The notes below the pieces were generated by a model. The model ran no database searches and was not told the DNA's origin. It saw nothing but the letters and a program-made list of their open reading frames with translations. Positions 11,585 to 23,240 of a DNA stretch of 64,000 nt are shown here, piece by piece. The position numbers and the translations under genes are program-made. Source of the DNA: Brachionus rotundiformis. Lineage: Eukaryota; Rotifera; Eurotatoria; Ploima; Brachionidae. The number at the start of each line of letters is the position of its first letter. Within the stretch, counting starts at the first letter, position 1. The DNA lies in NCBI GenBank assembly GCA_016802295.1, contig JAESIW010000118.1:1428799-1492798 (forward strand), read 5' to 3'.

Positions 11585-11933
11585 NNNNNNNNNNNNNNNN
11601 NNNNNNNNNNNNNNNNNNNNNNNNNNNNNNNNNNNNNNNNNNNNNNNNNNNNNNNNNNNNNNNNNNNNNNNNNNNNNNNNNNNNNNNNNNNNNNNNNNNN
11701 NNNNNNNNNNNNNNNNNNNNNNNNNNNNNNNNNNNNNNNNNNNNNNNNNNNNNNNNNNNNNNNNNNNNNNNNNNNNNNNNNNNNNNNNNNNNNNNNNNNN
11801 NNNNNNNNNNNNNNNNNNNNNNNNNNNNNNNNNNNNNNNNNNNNNNNNNNNNNNNNNNNNNNNNNNNNNNNNNNNNNNNNNNNNNNNNNNNNNNNNNNNN
11901 NNNNNNNNNNNNNNNNNNNNNNNNNNNNNNNNN
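11585..11933. other. Assembly gap (349 N)
   Basis: A run of undetermined bases. Apparent open frames through it are artefacts. Because both flanks are copies of one 73-bp sequence, the true length and content are unknown. Confidence 1.
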
Positions 11934-12006
11934 GTTTTGTCAATTTTTGTTGATACTAAACACAAAAATCTTTCATTTTGGAAAAATTTTTTTAATTTAA
12001 ATCTAA
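11934..12006 (+). repeat. 73-bp repeat, right flank of assembly gap
   Basis: Second copy of the repeat at 11512-11584, with a handful of substitutions. It is followed within about 25 bp by another copy of the AT-rich end module. Confidence 0.85.
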
Positions 12007-12028
12007 AATTTGAATTAAAAAATAAATA

Positions 12029-12098
12029 ATGAACTGATATTCCAAAATGTCATCCTATTTATACCCTTTGGTATACATGAATTAATTTAACTTATTTT
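12029..12098 (-). repeat. Solo AT-rich end module of the dispersed repeat
   Basis: Third copy of the module at 11302-11380 and 52022-52098, here without any GC-rich body. Confidence 0.7.
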
Positions 12099-12424
12099 AC
12101 TTATTAAAAAATACAGATAATCTATTTTAAAAATTCTATGTTTAAACTGATTTGTAAATTTTTGGTTTTCAGGACTATTATCCATAATCCTAACTATCCT
12201 TTGGTCATTTTTACAATTAAACCAATTTATCATATTCATTTATTGTCTTACTATTTTAAATATTTTAGTTCATTTATTTTTATAAAGATCACTCTGGTGA
12301 TCATTATCGAATTTTCATTTAAAATAATTCTTATTGAAAATACTATCACATTAGACTCTATTGTGTCATTTTAATCAATTAGTAGTAGTAATGGTAGTAA
12401 ACAATACTGCGACCCTTTTGGGTT

Positions 12425-12945
12425 TAGCTTCTTCGGAGCTATGGAAGCAAATTAGACTGTTTCTTGAGCCATTTGTCCAGGTTAATTTTGAAATTAATGA
12501 TTGATTCGGAATTGACGATGTATTGAGGTAGGCTATTCCAAGCATTAACTACTCGATTTGTTAAGAAATGATATCGTTGCATGCAACTTTTCACATCTTC
12601 TCTAACTATACATTTGTTACGATCTGTTAATAATTTTAAAAAGTTGGATTAAATCTCCTCTCATCCTTCTTACTTTGAGATTAGTTAAATTTGGCATTTC
12701 AAGTCTTTTAGATTAGTCAAATTTTCGAAGTGAAGGGATTATTTCTGTCATTCTTCTTTGTACTTTTTCGATTTCAGAAATGTTTATATATATCAAAAAT
12801 AATAGAGGTCCTAATACTGAACCTTGAGGTTACGCTGGTTACATCTAACCAACTTAAAATGCATGAACCCAAAATAACTCTTTGTTTCCTCTCGCTGAGA
12901 AAATCACTAATCCAAAAATAAATCATATCGATAAAACCACATCTT
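12425..12945 (-). pseudogene. Internally deleted LINE reverse-transcriptase fragment
   Basis: On the minus strand the frames read WISDFLSERKQRVILG, then after a frameshift PQGSVLGPLLFLIYIN, which is the reverse-transcriptase motif preceding the catalytic YxDD block of non-LTR elements. The frame then jumps directly to EKVQRRMTEIIPSLRK and, after further shifts, KVRRMRGDLIQLFKI and LTNRVVNAWNSLPQYIV, typical of the C-terminal tail of Jockey/CR1-like elements. The segment with the catalytic aspartates is deleted and several stops are present, so it is dead. The clade cannot be fixed from so little. Confidence 0.8.
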
Positions 12946-13343
12946 TTTAGCTTATAAAATTAGTTTCAAAAATTAATGGCAATTAAGTTTTTTTTGTAAT
13001 TTAATTTACTCAAAACGACGGGTTTTTTTGAATTTTCATTTAATTTCTAAACAGATAATAATTAAAATAAAATATAAATTAAAAAAAATTGAAATAAGGT
13101 TAAATGTGTAGAATATAAAAGTCGATGTTTGTATCAAATATTTTTCCAAAAAAAGGAAAGACATTTTCAAGGTTTCTCCAAGGAAAAAGGTTAACTTGGA
13201 TGAAAATGATCAAAGAGCGACCTTTTAGTATAAATTGATCTGATAACAAAATTAAAATTTAAATTATTGCCTAATAAAATTTTTATTTTATATCAAATTT
13301 AAAATGAAAAAAATTAAATTTTTTTGATTATAAGATTAAAAAT

Positions 13344-15918
13344 TTAATAGTTAAATGTTCGAACAATATTAAAGTCACTTTCAAGACACAAATTAGAATT
13401 AAATGGACAACTAATAAATTTACACCATTGACAGTTGGGAATAATTTTAAAAAAAAACAAATTAATCAAAAAAGATGTGTAAAAAAATAAAATGACCAGC
13501 GCAATTATAATAATAGTTAATCTCTTGAATGTTATTCCCCTTCTTTGTTTCACATTTGGAAAAAAAATTGTTCCAAGTATAAGTCCGGATATAAATCCGA
13601 ATATGTTGGCAAAATTGTCAATCATTGGCAGCAAACCGATCAAAAAAAGTACCATCATAAACATGAAAAGCTTGAAAAAAGGAATCCATGGATTTTCGTA
13701 CAAATTCCTTAATTAAAATAAAATAAATAAATTGTGATTACTTAATTTTCTGTTTTTATTACCAAATTTGAAATAGTTCAATGAACGAGCATGCCAAAAT
13801 GCCAAAATGACTTGCAGCTGGTCCTGCCTATTAAGTTTTTTTAAGTAAAATTTCCATAAACATTTAATTAATAACAATGAAAATTTACTTCAGCTTGATA
13901 TGGAAGAAAAATAGATGATGCCAAATTTCCTAATATACCTGAACCAGAATAGATGATTCCGATCCGAAGACATCCTGCTAGATTCTCCAGATCTCGGAGT
14001 ATAAAAAATTGAAAAAATATAGATATCAATAGTTGAATGATTCTTTAATAAAAGATAAATAGAATAAATCACAATATTTTTTTATTCAATTATTACCCTG
14101 CATGAATGAATATGGAAGTGAAAAGTCGATAGACCTGATCGGGACTCTTTGGATCAAGAAAGTCCATCATTCCACATACGTCCTGCATACAATCAACCTG
14201 AGAACACAAACTGGCATCCTCATGAAAGTATCCTCTCATGAAATCACAATGCTCCAGAGTTGTTATGACACATTGGCCTTGCAGACCAATACAACATGGA
14301 CGACCAATTACTTCACAAAACATGTGCTGATTTTGTTCAACTGAAGAATTGGCAATCAGTGACGGCTTTGAGCAAATCTTCACCAATAGAGAAAAAAATT
14401 AAAGAACAATTCTTTGTTAAAATTAAATTATATACCGGCCATTGAGTTATGTCATCAGGCCAATTTTTTGAGCCTTGGTCATTGCAAAAGCTAAATGAAA
14501 TAAATTTTTTACCATCTAGCTTGTTATTTTTAATCAAAATTTTACTCTGGATCAAGACCACAAACACTTCCTGATGTACGATTCTTTTTAATTGAAATAT
14601 CGCTTCCATTTGACCATTTGTCCCATTTAGATGACAAATTCTTTAGATGGAATTAAAATTTTAAATACCTAAAAATTTATCGCTATCTTACTTGGCAACT
14701 TTTCTGATTAAGTTGTACACAACCACCTCTATCATTTCTAATACAGCAAGCAGTTTCTCTTTCAATCAATCTATCTTGTTCAATTCTCTGGTAAACTTCC
14801 GAGTCGTTTCTCATGCATGGTGCGTATTTGGCACCCAAATGAACCAAGTCTTTTGCTGATGGCCCAATCCAAAAATTGTCTTTTTGCTCATAGTTTAAAA
14901 ACTGCTTTTCCAAATTGATGGTGGTCACATATTCTTTTTTAAATGTAGAAGAAAACCCGATCGGAGCAAAACCATATGCAATCAGCGATCCGACAAGAAT
15001 CAATATTTGTACAAAAGTAACCCTATTCGAAATGAGAAGAAAAAAAATAATTTTTTTTATTTAAGTAAAAAAATAATTATCAGCTACCAATATGTAAAAT
15101 AAGCTCGATGGTTTTTTGTCGTATTTATCAGCTGAGTATAAAGATCCGCATCTTTGTTTGGATCAAAAGTATAGTCAAAAAGTCGACCAAAAAATCCCAT
15201 TCCAGGAATTCTATTTGTGCATGCATTGGTAAATGCATCACATGGACCTTTAATATTATATTCAGCATTTTCGATGTCATTTTTATCTATTTCCGCAAAA
15301 ACTTTCACATTTTTAGCCTTTTTATCATTCTTAAAATTTTTATAAAAAAAAATAGAATAATTAAGTTTTGATCTTTCTTAAATATTTATTTATTTTTTTT
15401 AATTGATATAAATTCATTACTTGTGCAAGACCACCTAATTTTTTTGTAATTGTTGAAGTTAATTTTTCTTCACTACTCTTTGGAATTACATTTTTTGTCC
15501 TTCGATAAAATCCAAAATTATCTTCTTCATTTAGTAACTTTTGGTCAATATTTTCAATAAAGTCTTTAAAAGCATCATTTTTTAATTTTCCTCCAAGAAA
15601 ATTATTGTTTTGAATAACTTTAAATTCTCTTCTGTTCCATCCAACAAGGCTTTTACTTGTATTAATTGGCAAATTTGTCTGTGTATTCTCATCTGAATCA
15701 ATCCCAAAAAACTTCATTGATTTATTTACCAAAAAAATCCAATTTTCAGCTGATTGGATCTTCTTTTGGTCTTTTTTAATCGCTTTTCTAACCAAATCCC
15801 AGCCTCTATCTCCTGATATAGTTGAACTAATTGGATTTACAGCCTCTGGAAATGGAGGTATCAATTCATTCTCAATTTCAATTTCAATTTCAATAGGTTC
15901 GTTCTCGTTACTACTCAT
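13344..15918 (-). CDS. RHBDF: iRhom (inactive rhomboid), copy B
   Basis: Paralogue of the gene at 4895-7462 with the same splice sites. Nine exons give 694 residues: 15918-15421, 15329-15088, 15022-14692, 14640-14546, 14490-14436, 14377-14097, 14042-13889, 13827-13763, 13707-13344. The Cys-rich iRhom domain and rhomboid core are almost identical to copy A, including GPAASHFG (no catalytic Ser) and IDNFANIFGF (no catalytic His). The first exon (PIEIEIEIENE, FFGID, LGGKLKNDAF) and the last 70 residues differ strongly. The 30-nt second exon of copy A is not seen here. The boundary 15329/15421 is the least certain. Both copies look intact, so both may be expressed. Confidence 0.92.
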
Positions 15919-16346
15919 TTTTGATAATTAATTTTAAATAATATATTTTTATTTTTTTATCAGCGTTATTTCTACTACATTGTTTTGAAACAAAAAAACT
16001 TTTAATTAGGTTGTCAATGTAAATATTTTAAATATTCATTCTAACTTAACTTTTCAAAATTTTTACCAAATAAAAATTAAACTTTTGATAAATACAACTA
16101 ATAAGCCAACAAATTAAAAAATCATGATATTTTTTTAATTTAAAATTGTTTCAAAAGGCTTTAGATTCTAAATAAAAGTAAAGTTTAAAAAGCAAATTAT
16201 GCAAGCTTTCACATATAAAGGCAACAATATATTAATTTAAAGATAATTTATAATAAATTAAATTTTTTATATGCCATTCAGTTTAAGAGACATAGACTTC
16301 GAGTGTCTAATCATTTGTGAAATATTTTTGTTTTAAAGCTTAAAAA
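15919..16346. other. Intergenic between divergent iRhom copy B and ABCD3
   Basis: A 428-bp AT-rich spacer between divergent start codons that probably holds both promoters. No specific motif is recognised. Confidence 0.4.
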
Positions 16347-19064
16347 ATGTCAGCTTTGAGTAAATTTTTGCAAAATCCCTTAATGAGAAGAAATGCCATC
16401 ATACTGGCTTCATCGATGGTTTTTGCCTATTGGTCTTCGTTGAAAATAATCAACTTCAGAAATCGAAGGTAATCTAACCACGTTTTGCTCATTTTACCAA
16501 TCTAAATTTTTCTTATTTAAGACTTGCCAAGCACCAAAAAAGTGATAGTTCCATCTTACTAAAAAAAGTATTATGAGAATATTATAAATAATTTATTAAC
16601 AATTAAATTGTTATTAGAAAAATGACAAAAAAGAAAAAGTCGCAGTTGACAAACATTTTTTTAGGTAATTTATCATTGGTAAAAATAGGCTGTTAAATAT
16701 TTGATTTTAAAGAAATTTAAAACGATTGCTGAAGATTATAATTCCTTATTGGTTTTCAGCTGAGGTAAGATATGATAAAAATAGGCTGTACCAAGTTAAA
16801 ATTAAATTTAATTCCAATCAAGGTTGGGTACTTGATTCTGGTCGCTGTGTCCCTTATAGCTCGAACATATGCCGATGTTTTCATGATAACCATCGGAACC
16901 TCTATTGAAAGGTATAGATAAAATATAATTTTATATATAATTTTTGTAATAATGTTTATTTACTTATTTAAGTTCAATTATATCTGGTAATTTGAGTAAT
17001 TTGATAGCCCACTTGGCAAAGTATGTGTATGCGATGCCATTTGTAAGTTTTTTTTGTCATTTAAAAAGCAAAAAATATGATCAAATAATTTAATGTTTTT
17101 AGATATCATTGATTAATAACTCATTAAAAGTAAAAATAAAAAATTAAGTTGATAATTTTGGTTAATCAACCATTTAATTTAGTATGGCATTGATGAATTA
17201 AAGCTAAGATTTAGGACCAGATTAACAAAATTTTTGTATTCCAAATACCTGAAGTTATTTTTTAATTCTTATTTTAAATTAATAATATTAAAAATAAATA
17301 AACAGAAATTTGACTTATTATAAAATGAATAATTTGGATAATCGCATTGCCAATGCTGATCAATTATTGACTCAGGATGTAGAACGCTTCTGCAATTCGT
17401 TTACTGAATTGTATTCCAATTTGAGCAAAGTAATTATTAGCAGATAAAATAATTAGAAGTTATTTATTATTTTATTAATTAGCCCATATTGGATGTGGGA
17501 ATTTATTCAGTTAAGTTAACAGCGGCAATCGGTGCTCAAGGTCCAGCGTTCATGTTGGCATATCTCTTTATTTCTGGGCTATTCCTTACCATGCTTCGCA
17601 AACCAGTGGCTCAAATGACTGTCAAAGAACAACAAAATGAAGGAGAATTCCGACACATGAATTCCAGATTAATTACCAATAGCGAAGAGGTCGCTTTCTA
17701 CCAAGGCCACAAACGAGAAGAAATCAATCTGATGAACAGCTACAATAGGCTAGAAAACCATTTAAGAAATTTTATTACATTCAGATTTTCCATGGGATTT
17801 ATTGATAACATAGTAGCTAAATGTATATTTGATTTTAATCAAATTTATTAACTGAAAAATAATTAAAAAAAAATTTCTCATAAAATTTAGACTTTGCTAC
17901 ATTTATTGGCTACAATGTGGTTTCCATGCCGTTTATGAAAACTGATAACCATTTAGCTAAAGAAAATTACAACATTAGATTGGAAAATTACTATCGTAGT
18001 GGTAGAATGTTGGTTAAATTAGCTGAAGCACTCGGAAGAATATCTTTAGCTGGTCGTGAGATGACCAGACTAGCTGGCTTTACCGAAAGAGTCACTCAAA
18101 TTATAAATGTGATTGATGACTTAAATAGAGGACATTATAAGAGAACCATGGTCAAAAATGATAACGATTCTGGTAATATTTCTCAAGCAGTCGAGCTCAA
18201 GCCTAATAGTGGTACGCTAATATATCAAGATAATATAATTAGGTATTTGTTTATTATCTTTATTATAATGGTCAAAAAAAGTAAATGTGTCTATTAAGAT
18301 TTGAAAAAGTTCCATTAATGACTCCTAATGGGGATGTGCTGATCAAAGAACTATCTTTTGAAGTTAGATCTGGTGTAAATGTTCTTGTTTGTGGTCCAAA
18401 CGGATGCGGTAAGAGCAGCTTATTCAGGACATTGGGCGAATTGTGGCCATTGTTTGGTGGAACTGTGACTAAGCCTGAAAAAGGCAAATTGTTTTACATA
18501 CCTCAAAAGCCCTATATGACCATTGGTTCATTAAGGGACCAGGTTATTTATCCCGATACAGTTGAGGACATGAAGCACAAGCATATGAAAGATGCTGACT
18601 TGGTCAAGTTACTTGACATAGTTAAATTGACCTATCTCTTGGACAGAGAAGGCGGATGGAACAGTGTTCAAGATTGGATAGATGTCCTATCCGGTGGAGA
18701 AAAACAAAGAATTGCTGTAATTATTTGAATTTTTTTATTTTAAATGGAAAAAAGAAATTTTTTTAAAGATGGCTCGTTTATTTTACCATAAACCACAATT
18801 TGCTATTTTGGATGAGTGCACTAGTGCGGTAAGTGTTGATGTAGAAGGCAATATGTATGAATACTGTAGGTCAGCTGAAATTACTTTATTCACCGTTTCT
18901 CATAGAAAGTCACTTTGGAAATATCACGAAGTAAAGATTATTAACTTTGACTTTTAGATTATTTAAAATAATCAAATAATTATTAGTATTACTTGCGAAT
19001 GGATGGTCAAGGGAGCTTTGAATATCTTCCCATTAACAAAGATACTGAAGAATTTGGCTCATAA
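16347..19064 (+). CDS. ABCD3: Peroxisomal ABC half-transporter (PMP70 type)
   Basis: Imports long-chain and branched acyl-CoAs into peroxisomes as a dimer (family knowledge). Fourteen exons join in phase to 665 residues (human 659): 16347-16468, 16522-16567, 16618-16664, 16713-16764, 16823-16911, 16973-17042, 17103-17129, 17183-17253, 17306-17429, 17483-17822, 17891-18242, 18299-18716, 18769-18930, 18987-19064. The membrane domain shows NLDNRIANADQLLTQDVERF and RLITNSEEVAFYQG. The nucleotide-binding domain has Walker A GPNGCGKSS, signature LSGGEKQR, Walker B FAILDECTSA and the switch His in TVSHR. The end reads EEFGS, matching ABCD3 rather than ABCD1/2. Exons as short as 27 nt occur. Nothing suggests loss of function. 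Confidence 0.96.
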
Positions 19065-19643
19065 ATGTTTCCAAGCAAAAATTATATTTTTTAAAATGAA
19101 CTTATTTTTAGATTAAGTTTGTTTCTTTTTTCCTATTACTCGCAATAGTTTAATAAAGTATTTTATTAAATTTTCATTTATTAAAAACTCAAGCACATTC
19201 CAGGTATTTTTTTAGCTAAAATTTAATTTAAAAAAAACTTCAATTAAACTGACCCCAAAAATAATAGAAAAAGTATAAAATTTCTTCCAAACTTAATAAA
19301 TTAAAAAAATTAAATTCTCAATTTTGAATCCTTTTTGTCACACGAGGCCAAATAATTTTCTTTTTTAATTTAATATTGCTTTTAGAATCAAATAAAGTGT
19401 CAGACTATTTTTTTTTTTAATTTTTTAATAAAATATTTTTCACATTAACATTTATTAAATCTCCGAAAATATCAAACATTATTTTAAAAAAAAGAAAGTA
19501 CTTCATATCAAATTACTCGTGATGATAAAACTCTATAAAATCTAAAAAGTAAAAAGTAAAATAAAATATCTAATTTTAGTTTTTTATTAAAATTTTGAAT
19601 AAAATTGTTTTTGTTTGTTTAAATTTAAATTTTGAAATTTAAG
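19065..19643. other. Intergenic, no gene seen
   Basis: AT-rich 3' flank of ABCD3 and 5' flank of the next plus-strand gene; nothing recognisable. Confidence 0.5.
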
Positions 19644-20280
19644 ATGAGTCAAAAGAATATATCAAAATCCAAAATTAGACTTGGTAAGCCATGTTCCCGC
19701 ACTTCCTCGTCTAATTTAGATCTATATAAAAATGCACTTTACGGTGATAACGAATATTTGTACACTCATAGTGAACAGAAAGCACTCATTGGAACATTTG
19801 CCAAATTGAGATATGGAAACGACTTAGAGCTAATTTTTAATATTGAATGTCAAGTATAGGTTTATAAAAGTCTAAAAATTCAGATTATTATGCCAAATCT
19901 TCTAGGTAGAAAATGTTTTGGACTTTTTTAGAAAAAGCTGTCGCCAACTGGTCCATCATGAGCAAGTTATTGATATTGTGGATGTGAACGGAACTTGTAT
20001 GAACTTGAGAGAAAACTTGACTGAATTTTGTTCAAATAAACTTAAATCTCGACAAACATATATCCTTGTTCAAGTAATTACATCCAAATTTGCCAAACAC
20101 ACCACGGACAAACTCCAAGTTTTGCTGTACCAAAGTGACCTTTTGACCAGAGAATTTTTAAAAAATACTTCCGCATACACAAAAAGCACAATGAACATTA
20201 TACACATTGAATCAAAGAAAAAGAAAAACTTAAATGAATCATCTAATGTAAAATACAATAGACGTGGAACTTTAATTTAA
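19644..20280 (+). CDS. CXorf65-like uncharacterised protein
   Basis: Two exons, 19644-19853 and 19906-20280, give 194 residues. The start at 19644 (MSQKN) is preferred over the upstream ATG at 19632, which sits in AT-rich leader. From residue about 55 the pattern RYGNDLELIFNIECQV, FFRKSC, VIDIVDVNGTCMNL and RQTYILVQV follows that of the small vertebrate protein family represented by CXorf65 (an HGDN-like start, NxxC, then an Asp-rich strand and RxTYxxxxV). The basic, Lys/Asn-rich C-terminus is not conserved. The family has no firm function. Recognition is by eye and moderate. Confidence 0.65.
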
Positions 20281-21624
20281 GTCCATAAATAATTATCAAT
20301 TTAAAAAAGAATATTTTTTTTGTTTTAATTTTTAAAATTAAATTGGTCAATATTTATTGTTTGATAATAAAAATTTGTACTTAAAGTTTTTTTTCCTGTT
20401 TGTTAAATGGGGTGTTCGCTCTTTTCATGGTATAAAGTCAAATAAACCAATTAAGCTTTTCTAAAAGTATATTCATTTGATTGTTAAATCTATAAGCTAG
20501 AGTAAATAAGATTAATAGCCAAGTTAGAGTATTGAATGATCAAAACTAAATATTAAATTTAAATAATGAGAAAATTTACCCAGTTTCCTTTATTTTTTAA
20601 ATAATAAATTCATTTCAAATATTTATAAATTTACAATGGTTTAAATTTTAGCTGTAACACCCAATCTGTACCATTTTCGGTAGCTTAAGCAAATAGAAGT
20701 ATGTTCGTGCCTTAAGTCTATTCTTAATTATCAAAATATAAATTATTTAGCATACTAATACAAAGATGCGAGCATTTTCTTTCAATTCAATTTTATGCCT
20801 TTGTTATCTATGCATAGACAGTAACCAAATAAAACTGCTGGCTTAAAATTTAATCTTCAGCTTTTTTTATCTTTCCAATGACCAAAAGCTATTTCTATTT
20901 AAGGAATATACTATTATCTAAATTTTTGGCTCATATGTTTTACTAAGTGAGTATAAAAATAAACAAAAAAGTTCTTCTAAGATATCTGGTCTTAAGAAAT
21001 AATTTTTTTTTTTACTTTTGGCGGAAAAAACTAATCTTAAAAGATTTGAGAATTTTTTTTCACTCAATTTTCGGCTAAGACCAGTAGATTAGCATTATTT
21101 TAAGATTTTGTTTATTACAGGGACTTGACGATCTAATAAAATAGATAAATTTTCCTCAAATGGACGCTAAATTTTTGTCTATAAATCACGTTCTCTAAGT
21201 TTTGATTAAGTAATGAAATATCTTAGAGTAAATAAGTTTTAATTTGTTATTATAGTCACGGGCTTGAATTAGCCAAGAGACATGACAAAATTGGTATATT
21301 TCTGGGTCATGTTTGCATAACAAAATTACATAGTTAGCAATTAATTTGATTTAAAGCCTTGTCTAATTGCTTGAAATGAATTAAGTCACTAGAGGATTCT
21401 ATCCGTGTTCCTTTTGGCTTGATTATACCAACACAGATTTAAAAACTATTAATTAAATCTAATATTGGACAATTTGAATTTTGATCTCTTCATTTATTTT
21501 ATTATTGTGTAAGAGTAGATGAACAAGGAAACAATTACTTAGATATACAAGGTCATAAAATATTTATAAATAATCATTTATTATTTGATATTTTAGATAA
21601 AAAAAGTAACTCCAGTTGGCCACT
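20281..21624. other. Intergenic, no gene seen
   Basis: About 1.3 kb of AT-rich sequence with stops in every frame. I see no domain, RNA gene or clear repeat. Confidence 0.5.
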
Positions 21625-22142
21625 ATGATAGAAGGCAACAGTGAAGCGTTTATTTGGAGCATAAAAAATGGCGATCTAGAAGCCATATCCAAATTTATAG
21701 ACTCAGTAAGATGGACATTAATTAAGAATTTGGTTCTAATTTTATTTTCAAGAATCCCAAAGTAATTAACAGTCTAATAAAGGGTCGAACTTTTCTGCAC
21801 TATGCTTGCGACTTTGGTCAAAAAGAAATAATTGAATATTTGCTCAGCAAAGGAGCTAATATTAATGTAATAATTAAATTTTTAATATTTTTTAAATAAA
21901 TAATTTTTAAAGGTTCAAGATAAATATAACATAAGCCCATTGTTAGCAGCTATTTGGGAAAACCATATTTCGTGTGTAAAGCTTTTATTGAACAAAGTAA
22001 GCTTTGAAGAAAAGAAAAATGTTTGAATGGTATCTTTAATTGGTATTTTAAGGGCGCTAGTAGAAATGTTAAAGCTCCAGATGGAAGAAGTCTTGCCGAG
22101 TCGACTGATAATGATGAAATTAAAAGGCTTTTAAAATTTTAG
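21625..22142 (+). CDS. MTPN: Myotrophin (ankyrin-repeat protein V-1)
   Basis: Small ankyrin protein that binds actin capping protein CP and frees barbed ends (family knowledge). Four exons, 21625-21705, 21753-21866, 21913-21996 and 22053-22142, join in phase 0 to 122 residues (human 118). Each frame is too short to stand out, but the joined protein follows myotrophin throughout: FIWSIKNGDLEAISKFI, LHYACDFGQKEIIEYLL, KGANINVQDKYNISPL, NHISCVKLLLNKGAS and the C-terminal STDNDEIKRLL. Exon borders coincide with the ankyrin repeats. Confidence 0.95.
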
Positions 22143-22633
22143 AATTGTATTAAACATTGTAAAATGGACTTGGTCAATAAAAATTATTTTTTTAGCCCTA
22201 TTTCTCTCTTTTTTTTTTAAATTAAAAATAAATTTTAAGAAAATTTAATTTTTGAAAATAAACTTATCTTTATTGTTCGGACTAGACAACAGCAAAAAAA
22301 AATAAAAAAAAAATTAAGTTTAATATAGAAAGGCTTCTGTTTTTAAACACTTACTATCAAAGACAAAACAATCAACTTTTAGAAATATAAATAACAAAAT
22401 ATACAAAATATAAAAAATAAGGACTATTATTAAATGACAAAGATGAAGTAATTTAAAAAACAAAATGGTTGTAATAGATAAATTACACAATCATATAGAG
22501 CTAAATTAAAATTTGACTTTTTTAACTTTTACCATACTCTTGTTTACACATATACTTTGAACACCGGTAATGGAATAGAACTAATGTTTCTAATTGGCTT
22601 TAAATATAGATAATAAATTTTGTTTTAATTTGA
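22143..22633. other. Intergenic between convergent genes
   Basis: AT-rich 3' flanks of myotrophin and the next minus-strand gene. Nothing else seen. Confidence 0.5.
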
Positions 22634-23191
22634 CTAGTCAAGGATATCGATGTCTGTGTCCTCTTCGGGAAGAACACTGCTAAGCGGAATAACCTGTGTC
22701 TTGCAGAAAAGTCCACTCTTATTCTCTTTAAGAACTTGGCGCTGTTCTTTCTTTTGTTTTAGCTTCAACCGCTGCTGAGCTCTTTTTATTCTCAGTTCTC
22801 GCTGAATTAATTTTTTTTTAAATTAATTGACCAAAATAGAGTTATTTTTGGCAAATTACCTTGGCCAATGGACAGTCCGGACTTTCGACTGCATTTTTTT
22901 CAGTCAAAGAGATCCCATACACTTTAATCACATCTTTTATTCTTTTAAACTTTTCATCATCAATCATTTTTAAATCTAAAAATAAAAAATTTTTAAAAAT
23001 TAATTATTTAATTTATCTCTTTTTTTTTTTAATTATTTATTAATACCAATTATAAATTGGGTATCAGTTGGTTTTAGTTTTGTATCCGGATTTAGAATCC
23101 GGATTATTTCGAGCTGTTCACGAAGACCCATTTCGTCATTGATGATCCTGGTCAAAGCTTTGACTAACTTTGAATGTTCATCATCGTCCAT
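22634..23191 (-). CDS. Unrecognised 142-residue protein with basic coiled coil
   Basis: Three exons, 23191-23047, 22975-22860 and 22801-22634, join in phase (1, 0) to 142 residues. The N-terminal half is a helical segment (KLVKALTRIINDEMGLREQ, IIRILNPDTKLKPTD, FKRIKDVIKVYGIS). The middle is a strongly basic Arg/Lys/Gln helix (RELRIKRAQQRLKLKQKKEQ) and the end is acidic (LPEEDTDIDILD). There is no signal peptide or membrane span. The split into helix, basic helix and acidic tail suggests a nuclear or scaffold protein, but I do not recognise the family. It lies just downstream of another minus-strand gene (stop at 23241), 49 bp away. Confidence 0.75.
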
Positions 23192-23240
23192 TTTGTTCCT
23201 TTAAAATTAATAAATTTTTAATAAACCATAAAATAAATTC

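Noticed and set aside
11515..12000. Open frames across the N run
   Set aside because: They consist mostly of undetermined bases and flanking duplicated repeat; no protein is supported.
12138..12374. 78-codon plus-strand frame
   Set aside because: Composition is Ile/Phe/Tyr/Leu-rich as expected from AT-rich non-coding DNA; no start context, splice sites or similarity.
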